From Neoceratodus forsteri (Eukaryota; Chordata; Ceratodontiformes; Ceratodontidae): a stretch of 64,000 nt of DNA. Made by a program: the position numbers and the translations under genes. The stretch lies in contig CM057449.1 in the NCBI GenBank assembly GCA_016271365.2, positions 1,565,024,501 through 1,565,088,500 on the forward strand, in the 5' to 3' direction. Numbering within the stretch: the stretch's first letter is position 1; each line of letters begins with the position of its first letter. Below are positions 21,028 to 32,163 of the stretch, piece by piece. The notes under the pieces were generated by a model. It did not search any database. It had not been told where the DNA came from and saw only the letters and a program-made list of their open reading frames with translations.

Positions 21028-22125
21028 GTTGATATCTTGGAGGTAGAGCCTTGGTTTGCTGGCCAGGCACCTAGCTTCACCTGAGCTCTTTCCTTCTAAG
21101 ACTGCTTGAAAGGCAGAGTAGAAGACTACCAGAGCAAGGGAAGGATTAAGACTTAGTTGGCTAAGCAGATTTACTGTGTGGTGGTGTTTTATTTTTTACT
21201 CACAGGGATTGCTACTGTTTGTTGCTAACATTTCATTGCTTTATTTTTTCTCTGATTCAAATTGTTGTTGCTGGTATACCTTCTTCTGCATTATTACAAG
21301 GTGTGCCTACGGTGTGTGCTAACAGATTACTGCTGTAATCTTCTGATTCAAATTGTCTTTTGCAAAGTATATCTTCTGTTACTGCTTTATTTTTCTCTGG
21401 AGCAAAGTGTTTCTTACAGGGTATATCTTCTCTGAAATTACTGTTTACAGGTGGAGCTTACATTTTGTGACTTTTTTATCATTAGGCTAAAGTAAAATTA
21501 CTGTTTGACACTGTGTTTATTTTATTCTTGTTTTGTTGAAAAGGTTTGTTGTCTCAGAGGTGTTTCAGTCTCCTTCTCACATTGAAGGAGCTAATTGCTT
21601 TTCCTCCACAGCTCTTCCAAAGGATTAGTGTGTATGTGGAGAGTGGAGCTGGCAAACTGTCAATGTTCCAACAGAAAGAAGGTTAAAAGTCAGGTTAGTT
21701 GATATCTTGGGTAGAAGACTTGATTTGCTGGCCAGGCACCTAGCTTCACCTGAGCTCTTTCCTTCTAAGACTGCTTGAAAGGCAGAGTAGAGAACTTACC
21801 AGAGCAAGGAGAAGGATTAAGACTTAGTTTGGCTAAGCAGATTTACTGTGTGGTGGTGTTTTTATTTTTTACTCACAGGATTGCTACTGTTTGTTGCTAA
21901 CATTTCATTGCTTTATTTTTCTCTGATTCAAATTGTTGTTGCTGGTATACCTTCTTCTGCATTATTACAAGGTGTGCCTACAGGTGTGTGCTAACAGATT
22001 ACTGCTGTAATCTTCTGATTCAAATTGTCTTTTGCAAGGTATATCTTCTGTTACTGCTTTATTTTTCTCTGGAGCAAAGTGTTTCTTACAGGGTATATCT
22101 TCTCTGAAATTATTACAGGTGGTGC
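21028..22125 (+). repeat. Tandem duplication in CR1-like 5' region, period 670 bp
   Basis: The block starting gttgatatcttgg at 21,028 recurs at 21,698 and stays nearly identical for about 430 bp (to about 21,453 and 22,125); then the copies diverge. Inside each copy smaller repeats occur, such as ctgattcaaattg and gtatatcttct. Repeated 5' units are known as promoter-bearing monomers in some LINEs; whether that holds here is inference. Confidence 0.9.
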
Positions 22126-22508
22126 TTTACAGGTTTTACAGTTTTATCTAACATTAGGTTAAGCTTTCAGGGTTACTGCATTTGTTGTTGACTGATTGTT
22201 TCTGCTCTTACCTCCTTGTTCTTTCGTCCGTGGTTCTTCTTTTTAGGCAGGGGAAGGGCCCAGCCACCCACCCCCATCCCCAACCACCCCGCTACACTCC
22301 ATTTATAAGTGTACCACAGTTGTGACATTTCCTGTGGCAGAGCAGGAAGGAGCGGATCAGTGGGGCCTCCACAAAAGTGATCTCATTTACAGGGCACTAG
22401 TAATTTAACTTGTTATAACAAGTTAAACAAAGCTCAATTAAACCATTACTTGCATTTTTTCCTTCTAATTACTCTGACTAGAGTTACAAACCCAGCAACT
22501 TATTTGGA

Positions 22509-23458
22509 ATGGATTTCATTAACTGCAGGTACTGTGGAACAATTTTCAGTGGGACATTCTTACAGGATTTAGGACACTGTCTACATGCTGGGCCTTTGGA
22601 GATCTTAGGTCTCAGCTCCGGCAGCATGGGCAGAGATTGCATGCCTCAAATTTCATATTGAAGAGGAAATACATTATAAGAACCACCCGCCATTTCCCCA
22701 GCATCCAACAGAAAAACCTCAACCGCAGAGGGTAGTTGGTCCAGGAGGTTGGCAGGTGGTTAGGAGGAGCAAATCAGGTGCCCCATCACTCTCTGCTCTC
22801 CAACACATTACCTCCAAAAACCATATAAACACTACAAACAGGTATCTGCCTCTATCTCTGAAATCAAATAAAGAGGCAGAAGACACTGCAGAGCAGGACA
22901 CTGCGGCACAGGCACAACAATACTCACCAAATCAGGAACCAAAACTAAACAAGCACAAAGAAATCCAAAAAACTTCTGATCATAGGAGACTCCATGATTC
23001 GGGGTTGATACCCATCTCCAGCCAGGGGTGATGGTCAGATGTCTCCCAGGTACATCAGCATGGAGAGACACTGACATTACTAAATTGTTCACAAAGCAGG
23101 AGAAAACATTGATGTCCTAGTACACATAGGGACTAATGATCTCGCCAGCCGGTCAGTTGTGGAGACCAAGAACACCTGACTAGGCTGGGTGACAAACTAT
23201 CATCTATTTGTCGGCATCTCCTTCTCTGAGATCCTGCCAGTCTGGGAGAGGGAGCAGATGGACGAAGGTCAGAGAAGGGGAGATAGGGGAGCTAAACACA
23301 TGGCTCAGGACTGGTGCCAGGAAAAGGACACAGATTTGTAGGGAACTGGCAACAGTTCTGGGGCAGAGTTCTTTAAATTTGATGGACTGCATCTGACTAA
23401 AGAGGGAGTCAGTGCATTGGGGCAGAAGTTTGGCGTCTTTGCAGAATATTTAAACTAG
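22509..23458 (+). pseudogene. CR1-like ORF1 with esterase domain, broken
   Basis: The ATG at 22,509 opens MDFINCRYCGTIFSG with Cys and His residues spaced like a zinc knuckle (C-x2-C, then HC). After stops the text LLIIGDSMIRG (about 22,970-23,000) gives the GDS block of the SGNH/GDSL-type esterase found in CR1 ORF1, DVLVHIGTNDLA (about 23,111-23,146) gives the GTND block, and DGLHLTKEGVSALGQKF gives the DGxHL block near 23,385-23,440. The catalytic Ser, Asn/Asp and His positions are visible, but the frame shifts several times. The role would be RNA binding and an accessory membrane or lipid-linked function. Confidence 0.8.
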
Positions 23459-23599
23459 CAAATGGGAGAGGGTGCAGCACCCATCGTTGAATGGGAAGAA
23501 CACCCCTCCCCTCAGCTAGTGGTCAAACTGAATTCAATGTGTTTGCGTTCATTTGCATCACCAGGAAAGAAAAAGGTTTGTCTCCCATACGATGCACAG

Positions 23600-24640
23600 G
23601 GTAATGCAAACCTCACCCAACAACAACACACCAAAATCTGGCCAATGGAAAATCATATGTACACAAATGCTCACAGCCGGGAAATAAGATCCCAGACCTG
23701 CAGGCAATAATGTCAGAGGCTAAACTGGACATAGTAGCAATTAGTGAGGACGTGGTTTACCAGTAACCACACATGGAGACTTCAGTACCTGGCTATGTAT
23801 TGTTCAGAAGAGACCGAGGTGCAAAAGGGGGAGGAGTGGCCCTGTATGTTAATGAAATATCAAAGCTACAGAAATTCAGAATACACATAAGGAGCCAGAA
23901 GAACTGTGGGTCACCCTGGAAACAGGAAATGGGACAGCCATAAGAACTGGGGTTGTCTGAGGCCCCAGACCAGAGGAGGACATAGACACATTACTGTTAG
24001 AAGATATACAAAACATGACAGCTAAAGGGAGGTTCTGATAATGGGAGACTTCAACATGCCAGATACAGATTGGTCAATACAGCAGGAACATCTGCCAGAA
24101 CTAGACTCATAGTGGATTCCCTGCAGGGAGGGCCTCAAACAACTGGTACAGCAACCCACAAGAGACAAGGGCTATCCTAGATCTAGTACTGACTAACAAA
24201 GAAGGATCACAGATCTCCAGGTAGAAGGTCACCTGGGGCCAGTGACCATCACATGGTATGGTTCAATTTGGCTACTACATCTAAATCATCCCATTCCAAG
24301 GCAAAATATGGGACTTCAGAGGCTGACTTTGATAAGATGGCCAACAGAGTTAAGCTAGCCTGGCAAAGAAACACAAGTGAGGAGGTACAGGCAAAGTGGG
24401 CAAGCATTAAGGATACAATACTTGAAGCAACATCCCATTGCGTTAGACAGAAAAGGAAGTGCAAAAAGAAGGAAACCACTTTGGTTCTCAAATACAGTAG
24501 CAGAAAGGTCAGAGCCAAAGGCTGGCCTTCAGAATATAAAGGACACAACGGGATGAAGATAGGGGCATACCAAACTGCCCTAAGGGAAGCAGGTAAGGCA
24601 GTAAGGCAGGCAAAGTCCCAAACTGAGAAACACTAGCACA
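23600..24640 (+). pseudogene. CR1-like ORF2 endonuclease and linker, copy II
   Basis: Frames joined by eye give TNAHS near 23,660, LDIVAISED, VPGYVLFRRDRGAKGGGVAL at about 23,788-23,850, MGDFNMPD near 24,040-24,065, and a DHHMVWFNL block at about 24,245. The open frame 24,253-24,636 (127 codons) covers the linker with FDKMANRVKLAWQ and REAGKAVRQAKSQTEK. It is an APE-type endonuclease with most catalytic blocks recognisable but with multiple frameshifts. Confidence 0.8.
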
Positions 24641-26230
24641 AACAGTAAAAGAAGGTGACAAGACTTTCTATAGATACATTAGTGAAAGGAGAAAGTCCAG
24701 AGGGGTATTGCTAGCTTAATGGAGAAAAGGGAGCATGTGAGGAGGAGGACCCTGTAAAGGCATCTATCCTAAATAGATACTTTTGCTCAGTATTCACTGA
24801 AGAGAAGGTAGGGCAGGGCCCACAGCTCAGCATCATGGACACAGGGGGAGGAGGTGAGCACTACTCCCTTCACAAAAGAAAGGGTCCTACAAGAGCTTGC
24901 TAAGCTCAGGGTGGATAAGGCAATGGGACCTGATGGCATACATCCCAGGGTACTTAAGGAGCTAAAGGAGGAACTAGCAGAGCCATTAGCAGAATTGTTT
25001 AGTGAGTCTCTGAGCACAGGAGAGTCCCAGAAGACTGGAGAAGGGCTCATGTGATCCCACTCCACAGAGTGGTAGCAGGGAGGAGGCGGGGAACTACAGA
25101 CCGGTCAGTCTTACCTCAGTAGTGGGCAAGATTATGGAAGCATCCTTAAGGAAAGGATAGCAACACCTGGAATCCATAGGGCACAGGATCCAAGACAGCA
25201 TGGGTTTACAAAGGAAGGTCCTGTCAAACTAATCTCATAGATTTCTTTGACTGGGTAACCAGAGTGGTGGACCAAGGGGAGCAGTTGATGTCGCCTACCT
25301 TGACTTCAGCAAAGCTTTTGACACTGTTCCACATAGAAGATTGATAAATAAGCTAGGTAGGCTCGGGTGGGTCAGAAGTTGGTCAACTGGGTGGCAAACT
25401 GGTTGACTGGCAGAAAACAGAGAGTGGTGGTAAATGGTATACAGTCAGAAGAGATGCAAGTCACAAGTGGGGTACCTCAGGGATCAGTCCTGGGGCCAGT
25501 CCTATTCAACATCTTCATAGTGACCTCGCAGATGGACTAGAGGGTAAGGCTTGTCTGTTTGCAGATGACACCAAGATCTGCAACAGAGTAGATGATCCAG
25601 ATGGGGTGGGCAGAATGAGAAGAGATCTGGATAAACTAGCAGAATGGTCAGAAGAGTGGCAACTGGGATTTAATGCAAAGAAGTGCAAAATCATGCACAT
25701 AGGGAAGAAACCCTGATGCCACTTATAGGCTGGGAGGGTTGCTAGCAGTCACAAAGGAAGAAAGAGACTTGGCATCATCATCACTGATGACCTGAAATCA
25801 TCCAAGCAGACCTCTAAAGCAGTAGGTAAGGCTAGGGGGTGTTAGGGTGTATTAGTAGGAGTATCACAAGTAAGTAAGAGGGAGGTAATAATCCCTCTGT
25901 ACAAGACATTGGTTAGGCCCATCTGGAGTACTGCGTGCAGTATTGGAAGCCACACCTTCAGGACATTAACCAAATTGAGGCAGTCCAGAGAAGGGCAACC
26001 AAAATGGTGCAGGGACTGCATCAGAAGACATATGAGGACAGATTAACAGAGCTCAATATGTATACCCTTGAGCAAAGGAGGGAGAGAGGTGATATGATCG
26101 AGACATTTAAACACCTTAAGGGCATAAACAAGGTGAAAGAGTCTAACATGTTTAAATATAAGAAAAATAGCAGGACAAGAGGACACAGCATGAGATTAGA
26201 GGGAGGCCGATTAAGGGGAATGTGAGGAAA
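24641..26230 (+). pseudogene. CR1-like ORF2 reverse transcriptase, copy II
   Basis: FTKERVLQELAKLRVDKAMG (24,854 on) starts the RT region, then GRSCQTNLIDFFDWVTRVVD, AYLDFSKAFDTVPH (about 25,285-25,330), a [17 protein letters not shown] block near 25,470-25,515, and LFADDTKICNRVDD (about 25,555) with the ADD box intact. The C-terminal part includes EVIIPLYKTLVRP, IEAVQRRATKMVQGLHQKTY (25,935-26,225). At least five frame changes are needed. Confidence 0.85.
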
Positions 26231-26480
26231 TTCTTTTCACAGAAAGGTGGTAGATGCATGGAATGGCTTACCACAAGAAGTAGTAGGCTATGAATACAGT
26301 GCAGGGCTTCAAACAGGCATGGGATAGGCATAAGGGAGCAATACAACGACTATGAATAGATGAGGTCACTGACATAGCAAAGGCCGATGGCACATTTATA
26401 AGGTAGAAAAAGAAATGGGCAGACTGGATGGAGCCTTGGTCCTTATCTGCCGTCAACTTCTATGTTTCTATGTTTCTATG

Positions 26481-27840
26481 GATCGCCTCCTCCACGCGTG
26501 ACGGTTCCTGACCCTATTAACGCTGAACCCGGTGGACGGTGGGAAGATGAGGAGCTCCTTCTAAGAAGCATGCTAAAAATCTAGGAGGCATAGCTTGGAG
26601 TTCTCCCACTCACCCTCTCCATCACCGGACAGGGCGCAGAGGTGAGGCACAGCCCCTAACTCACCTCCCACTCTCTCTCTCTCTCTCTCTCCAGACTCCC
26701 TGTGAACTCTGACACTTTGTCTTCGATGCCTACGAGTCAGACCTAGGGACACAGAGGGTCTTCCAAATCCCTCCAGATGACCCCAGCTTCATGGAGGTAA
26801 TGAGGCACATCCAGGCCAACATGGGCTGGGACACTGAGCCCTGAACACAGAGCATTTGCGGTTGGCTAAATATCTCCGCCAAAGGACCCAAAGCTAGTGA
26901 TCATCCTCCATTGGTTGACACCTTTCAGGATGTCACCAGGCGATCTGAGTGCCCTCATTCCTCCTCCTCTGCCGTGCCAAAAAGGCTCATCTCCTCTGCT
27001 GGGCACCTTGGACCATCTTTTCCTGGCTGAACCACCTGCTGTGGACTCTGGTGATTCTGCAGCTCACGATCATTAGCAGAGGCCCAAACACCTGAGCACC
27101 CAGCCGCCTGACCAAGAGCCGAAGCAGCTGGATTCGATGGGCGCAGGTGTACTCTGCTGCCACCAGCAGTATCAGGAGTTTGAACTTCCCAACACACATG
27201 GTCCAATTCCAGAATGCCCTTTGGGAACAAGTTGGACATCATGCCCAGATTGCTGCCCTCAAGCGGGCAGAGCTAAGCCAAGCTTTACAGACCGGCTCGG
27301 GACATGGGTACTTATGTGCTGCAGCAGCCTATGACTCTGCAGACACCTCCTCGAGGGCAGCCGCCACTGGCATTTGTGTCCGATGCCATGCTTGGCTTCC
27401 GGGTCTAGGTTCGATCAGGCGTGCAGACCAACCTTTCTGGATGCTCTCTTTAAAAGGCTCTGTGCTCTTTGGCAAGGACACGGGCACATCATCCCAGTCT
27501 GGAGAACTCCGGTAGGGCTGTCCGATCGGTGCAGTCCATATGCCATCGAATCAGGGCAAGCTACTAAGTCTCATTTTCGTGGCCATGGGAACATCAACCA
27601 CAGCAGTCTTGCTTTTTCAGTAGCATGCGCAGCAGGTGGCTTCGGTCGTGAGGCGGGCTAGAGGTTCTTGTCCTCCGCCCTAGACAGCCCCAAAGCAGCC
27701 ACTGCCGCCCCCGCCTCAACACCTGACTATCCAGGCTACCCTCCTCCTCGGGTCGCACAGCCAGAGGAGCCGCTCGAGGTCGCTTCCTCAATGGACGGTG
27801 GGGGCCAGGTGACCTCCGACAGTAGGTACTCTATCTCGTG
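26481..27840 (+). pseudogene. DIRS C gag-like ORF1, C-terminal part
   Basis: Text resumes right after the LINE tail at 26,480. Order and position before RT mark it as the rest of gag. It is read only in fragments, for example the 27,147-27,515 frame with TGSGHGYLCAAAAYDSADTS and a following A/S/P-rich stretch. A CT microsatellite lies at about 26,671-26,691. The assignment rests mainly on position, so it is less sure than the N-terminal part. Confidence 0.5.
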
Positions 27841-29215
27841 GCATTCAGGCACTCCATAGAGTTCTACTCCATCCCTCTGGACAGACCACTGCCTCCATCC
27901 TGTTTTCCCAAGGGAACACAGAGCGCTGATCCGATGGGAGATTTCTTCCCTTCTGGACAAAAAAGCCATCGAGCCGGTGCCATCAGTCAGTCAGAGAGAG
28001 GGTTTTTCTCCCACTTCTGCCTAGTTCCAAAAAAGTCAGGAGATCTCAGACCCATTCTGGACCTCAACGATCTAAACCAGTGGGTCTCCTAGAGATTCAG
28101 GATGGCTTCCCTTCCCACTCTCCTCCCACTCATATCGGAGGGAGATTGGCTGGCTTCACTGGACATGCAGAATGCCTACCTGCATATTCCTATCGCCAGG
28201 CATCATTGAAGATTTCTAAGGTTTAGATTCGAAGACGAGGACTATCAGTTTTGAGTTCTTCCCTTCGGTCTCCCTTCAGCCTCCAGGGTCTTCACCAAGT
28301 GCCTGGCTGTTATGGCCGTGGCACTTCGAAGGCAGGGCCACTTCGTGTTCCCTTACCTGGATGACTGGCTTCTCTTGGCTCCTTCCAGGTCTTGCCTGTT
28401 GGAAACTATCAAGAATTCTATCTCGCTCTTTCAGAATCTCGGAATCACCATCAACAGGGACAAATCTCACTTGATCCCAACCCAGATTCTCCTGTTCATC
28501 GGAGCTGTTCTGGATGTCACTCTCGAAGGTTTTTCTTCCCTCCGACAGAGCAGGTCGCATTCAGGTCCTTGCGTCCCAGATCTCTTCAGCCTCAAGGGTG
28601 CCATCACAGCTCCTTCTCAGGCTGTTGGGGCATATGGCCGTAGCCACAGTCTCTGTTCCTCTGGCACACCTGCACATGGGGACCATACAGTGGTCCTTGA
28701 GGAGTCCAGTGGGATCAGACAGTCTGGGTGCCTCGATTATGATATCGGAGCCAGTCCGCCAACAGCTTCGCTGGTGGATGTCGTCCAAAAATTTGCTGGC
28801 GGGCATCCCCTTCCAATCAGGAGTGCTATCCCAGACTCTAACCACGGACGCCTCGTCCCAGGGGTGGGGTGCTCACTTGGGGACTCAACCGTACCCAGGG
28901 TTCCTGGTCCTCCATGGAAGTAGCTCTGCATATCAACGTCCTGGAGATGAGAGTGGTGTTTTACGCCGTTCAAGTGCCAGGCCATCTCTTGGTGCAGACA
29001 GAACACCCGGTGATGTTCTACATCAACAACAGGACGGCACACATTCTTGCCCCTTTGCAAGGAAGCCATGCAGGTGGATTGGGCCATCAAACATCTGTTT
29101 CTGACGGCAGTGCATGTTCCCGGCTCCAAAATGTGTTGGCCGACTCACTCAGCAGGACAGAATCGCAAGCCCATGATTGGGAGTTGCTCCAAGGTTGCAG
29201 ATCACATCTTCGGTC
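27841..29215 (+). pseudogene. DIRS C reverse transcriptase-RNase H, broken
   Basis: The RT reads GFFSHFCLVPKKSGDLRPI, LDLNDLNQWV, a stop, FRMASLPTLLPL, LASLDMQNAYLHIPI (motif A with Asp), FGLPSASRVFTKCLAVMAVA, and FPYLDDWLLLAPSRSC with the YLDD box intact at 28,354-28,365, then NRDKSHLIPTQ. RNase H follows with TLTTDASSQGWGAHLG near 28,845, an ALHINVLEMRVV helix, and NVLADSLSR near 29,130-29,160. Frames change at least three times. The open frame 28,312-28,923 covers the RT palm. Confidence 0.88.
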
Positions 29216-29590
29216 TGTGGGGACGCCAGAAGTGGACCTTACGCCACGGTGCAACGTAACTGCCAAATTTTTGCTCACTAGGTCCATAGTCTGGCTGTTG
29301 GCAAGGCACGTTGTCCCTCTACTGGAACAGGAGGTATCCATATGCCTTCCCTCCATTTCCGCTCTTACAGAAGGTCCTTCTCAAGGCTCAGTCGGAACTT
29401 TCCACTCCTATCCTGATCGTTCCGCTATGGTCTCGTCAAACTTGGTTCTCTTACTACAGCATCTAGCAGTAGAGTCACCGATGCCTCTCTCTGTCTCTTC
29501 TCTCACCTCCTGTCGCAGGGACAGGGGTCCCTGTTACACCCGAACCTGCATTCCCTTCACCTGCATGCCTGGCTCCTCAGGACCCTAGCT
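29216..29590 (+). pseudogene. DIRS C methylase-type domain, degraded
   Basis: WGTPEVDL at about 29,215-29,245 matches the start of the methylase-like domain of elements A and B. The rest is only faintly readable in shifting frames, ending in LHPNLHSLHLHAWLL, which matches the HPDLQSMHLTAW segment of element B just before the recombinase. The APDWPRQ-type motif is not recognisable. Confidence 0.5.
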
Positions 29591-30640
29591 AAGGTCAGGT
29601 TTGGTGTGTCTGATCAGGTTGCTCAAGTGTTGGTTGAGGCTGGGAAACCTGCCACCAGGGCCACTTATGCGCTATGCAGTGGAAACACCTTTGTATTTGG
29701 GCCACAGCCAAAGAGTGGATCCATTGGTCTGTCTGGTTAATACCATATTAGAATGTCTGCTTTCTCTTTCCGAGAAAGGTCTCAGCTATTCCTCCATCAA
29801 GGTACACCTGGCCACCATCTCTGCTTACCATTTCTCTGTGTTGGGTAAGACAGTGGCTGAGATGGAGGTTTCCAAGGCATTTTTGTGCGGTATTCTCCAC
29901 ATCAGACCTCCCGTCAGGGACCCGGTTCCTCCTTGGGATCTCCTGTTCGTCCTGGAAAAGCTTACTCTTCCTCCCTTTGAACTGGCTATGGAGTCCAAGC
30001 TCCATTTCCATTCTTGGAAAACTTTATTTTTGGTAGCTATTATTTCAGCGAGGCGCATTTCAGAACTTCAGGCCCTCATGTGTAAAGAGCCTTACCTTGT
30101 TTTCCACAAGGACAGGGTTGATCTCCGCACTAATCCGAAAGTTCCTACCGAAAGTCATTTTGGAGCGCACTCTGAATCAGTCGGTTCAGCTCCCAGTTTA
30201 TTACCCGGAGCATTCAAACGGGGAGGCCCTGCTTCATTCCTTGGTCATACACAGGCCCCTCCGATGCTACCTAACTAAAACCAAGGGGGACAGGAAGTCT
30301 GGTCAGCTTTTCGTGTCCTTTGCCCAGTGGTCCGTAGGTTGCCCGGTCACCAACCAAACACTTTTGCGCTGGTTGGTTTATTGCATCTCTTTCTGTTATG
30401 AGAAGCACAACAGGTCAACACTGGGTCCAGTTAAAGCTCATCGACTAGAGCTATTGCTGCTTCCTTTGCAGCACTAAAGAGGGTACTGACAGCGGATATT
30501 TGTGCTGCTGCTACCTGGAGTTCAATTCATACCTTCGTCGGGCATTACAGCCTCGACATTATTGCCAGACACAGAGCAGGGTTTGGTCTCGCAGTTCTGC
30601 GAGGCCTGGTTTTCTGAAGGATCTCCCTTATCCTGTTTTT
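29591..30640 (+). pseudogene. DIRS C tyrosine recombinase, broken
   Basis: The frame 29,601-30,278 (225 codons) includes SYSSIKVHLATISAYHFSVL (core-binding region), PPVRDPVPPWDLLFVLEKL, and SWKTLFLVAIISARRISELQ with the first catalytic Arg. After frame changes come VKAHRLE where the HxxR box should be, so one triplet is damaged, then CAAATWSSIHTFVGHYSLD with the candidate nucleophilic Tyr near 30,540-30,560. Integration enzyme of the element; this copy is dead. Confidence 0.82.
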
Positions 30641-30694
30641 CCTTTCCGTACTGTTTTCCCATGCCCAGGGGTTGTTATGTTTATACTGTTTGGG

Positions 30695-30805
30695 ACTCAG
30701 TCCTCATTGTGGAACCTGCTGCAAGAGCGTCTCCTTGAAGTAAGATAGTACAGTTATGTAAGAACTTACCGTAACAGTAGATCTTTGAGAGAAGCTCTTG
30801 CAGCA
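30695..30805 (+). repeat. Internal complementary region of DIRS C
   Basis: The first half (30,695 to about 30,750) is the diverged reverse complement of the left outer end around 19,709-19,765 (tgtggaacctgctgcaagag). The second half is the reverse complement of the right outer end 31,100-31,158 (aagaacttaccgtaacag). Mismatches are more frequent than in element A, fitting an older copy. Confidence 0.85.
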
Positions 30806-30972
30806 AGTATATTTCCCGCCCTCCTTCCCGCAGGGATCAGGCCCTGTTCAGGCCATTTTTTTTCCCCCTCTCTTTGAGGGGTTGTCCATTGACCATCATA
30901 ATTCTGACCATAGCCTTTCGTTATCTTGCCTGACTGGAGGGGGGGGGGCACACAAGAACTGGAGTACGTGGA

Positions 30973-31158
30973 GAACTTCTCCCTTATATAGGGCGACGTC
31001 GGGGGTAGAGCCGGCGGGGGGCATTCCTACGTCAGTACTGCTAGAGAAAAAGTTGCCAGAACTGCGCTAGGTGGCGTCAGTCCTCATTGTGGAGCCTGCT
31101 GCAAGAGCTTCTCTCGAAGATTTGCTGTTACGGTAAGTTCTTGTGTAACTCTACTGTA
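30973..31158 (-). repeat. Right inverted terminal repeat of DIRS C with tail
   Basis: Inverted match to 19,721-19,885, with an additional tail (about 31,120-31,158) that the left repeat lacks. The tail holds ACG|GTAAGT (donor GT at 31,133), again a good splice-donor consensus, at a place equivalent to that in element A although the two sequences are otherwise unrelated. Confidence 0.82.
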
Positions 31159-31187
31159 CCCCTCTTCCTCACCCAACTCCAATACCA

Positions 31188-31345
31188 AGCAGTCTCTGGT
31201 GTCCAGTGGCACACCCTTCCACACTCTGCCCTATGTTCAGGTATCCCTGGTGTCCAGTGCCCCTCCCCAACACCCTACCCCATATCCAAGTAACCCTGGC
31301 ATCCAGTGACACCCCACCACCCTGACCAGCGCCCGTGCCCAACCC
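31188..31345 (-). repeat. Degenerate minisatellite, about 65 bp unit
   Basis: ctggtgtccagtggca, ctggtgtccagtgccc and ctggcatccagtgaca recur every 55-65 bp. The unit core matches the arms of the foldback at 14.6-16.0 kb. Confidence 0.7.
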
Positions 31346-31511
31346 TGGTGTGGGAAATATTTTGAAAGTAAAAATAAGATAAAAACAAAGCGATTTATCC
31401 CCTGCACTGATCTCTCCCTCTTCTGCCTTCACACCCCAGATCAAACCTCCATTCCATTCATCCCTCCCTTACTAGCACCCCATTTCAACTCTCCTCCCCA
31501 TGCCACCCATA

Positions 31512-32163
31512 ATTAAAGCGATTCACCAATATTAGTCGTTGCCACTGCATAAACAATGACTTAACCCCCATAGGAGTCTGTGCATGTAAAGATGCCCCCA
31601 AAGAATGCAGCTGTTAAAGTTTTGCTACTCGTAAAATTGTATAAACCAGGTCCAATGGACTTCCCGGTTTTTAGTCTGCTGCCAGCTCTGCCCCCGCGCT
31701 CACTGGCATGATGAGATGCCAGTGAGGGCGCGTGAGAGTGCCCCATTATATTGAATGGGCGGCAGCTTTTGAACAGATTTTTATTAGCTTAATGGCTACT
31801 TGCTAATGAAACGTGGCACCGGTTGACTACCAAGGCCCTTGGTAGTCAACCGGTGCCCACATTTCATTAGCAAGTGGCCATTATGCTAATAAAAATCTAT
31901 TCAAAAGCTGCCGCCCATTCAGTATAATGGGGCGCTCTCACTGGCATCTCGTCATCACACCAGTGAACATGGGGGCAGAGCTGGCAGCAGACGAAAAACC
32001 GGGAAGTCCATCGGGACCAGTTTATACAATTTTACGAGTAGCAAAACTTTTTAACGGCTGCATTCATTGGGGGCATCTTTACATGCACAGACTCCTGTGG
32101 GGGGGGGTAAGTCATTATTTATGCAGTGACGGGGGATTCAAGGCATGTTGGTGATTCTCTTTA
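31512..32163. mobile_element. Large palindromic (foldback) element, ~650 bp
   Basis: Two arms of about 325 bp meet at 31,836 with essentially no loop (accaagg/c/ccttggt). The innermost 100 bp pair almost perfectly, including ggttgactaccaagg and gctaatgaaa…tttcattagc. The outer parts pair with more mismatches: tgcataaa(c/t)aatgactta against its inverse, and gattcacca against tggtgattc. There is no coding capacity. It fits a foldback element or MITE. No sure target duplication. Confidence 0.88.

Larger units (their letters stand above)
21028..26480 (+). mobile_element. CR1/L3-like LINE, copy II, near full length
   Basis: About 5.45 kb nested in DIRS C gag. It has a 5' region of two tandem copies (21,028-22,125), ORF1 with zinc-knuckle-like and esterase parts, ORF2 with endonuclease and RT, and a 3' tail ending in tctatgtttctatg at 26,480. 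It is the longest of three copies here; copies I and III are 5'-truncated and on the other strand. Both ORFs contain several stops and frameshifts. No clear target duplication is seen. The 5' limit is inferred from the start of the tandem unit. Confidence 0.82.
19709..31158 (+). mobile_element. DIRS-type retrotransposon, element C, with nested LINE
   Basis: Left repeat 19,709-19,885, gag split by a LINE insertion, RT-RNase H, methylase-like and tyrosine-recombinase remnants, ICR 30,695-30,805 and right repeat 30,973-31,158 give the full DIRS order. The ends are unrelated in sequence to those of elements A and B, so it is a second family. Without the nested CR1-like LINE (21,028-26,480) it would be about 6.0 kb. 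All frames are broken. Confidence 0.9.
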
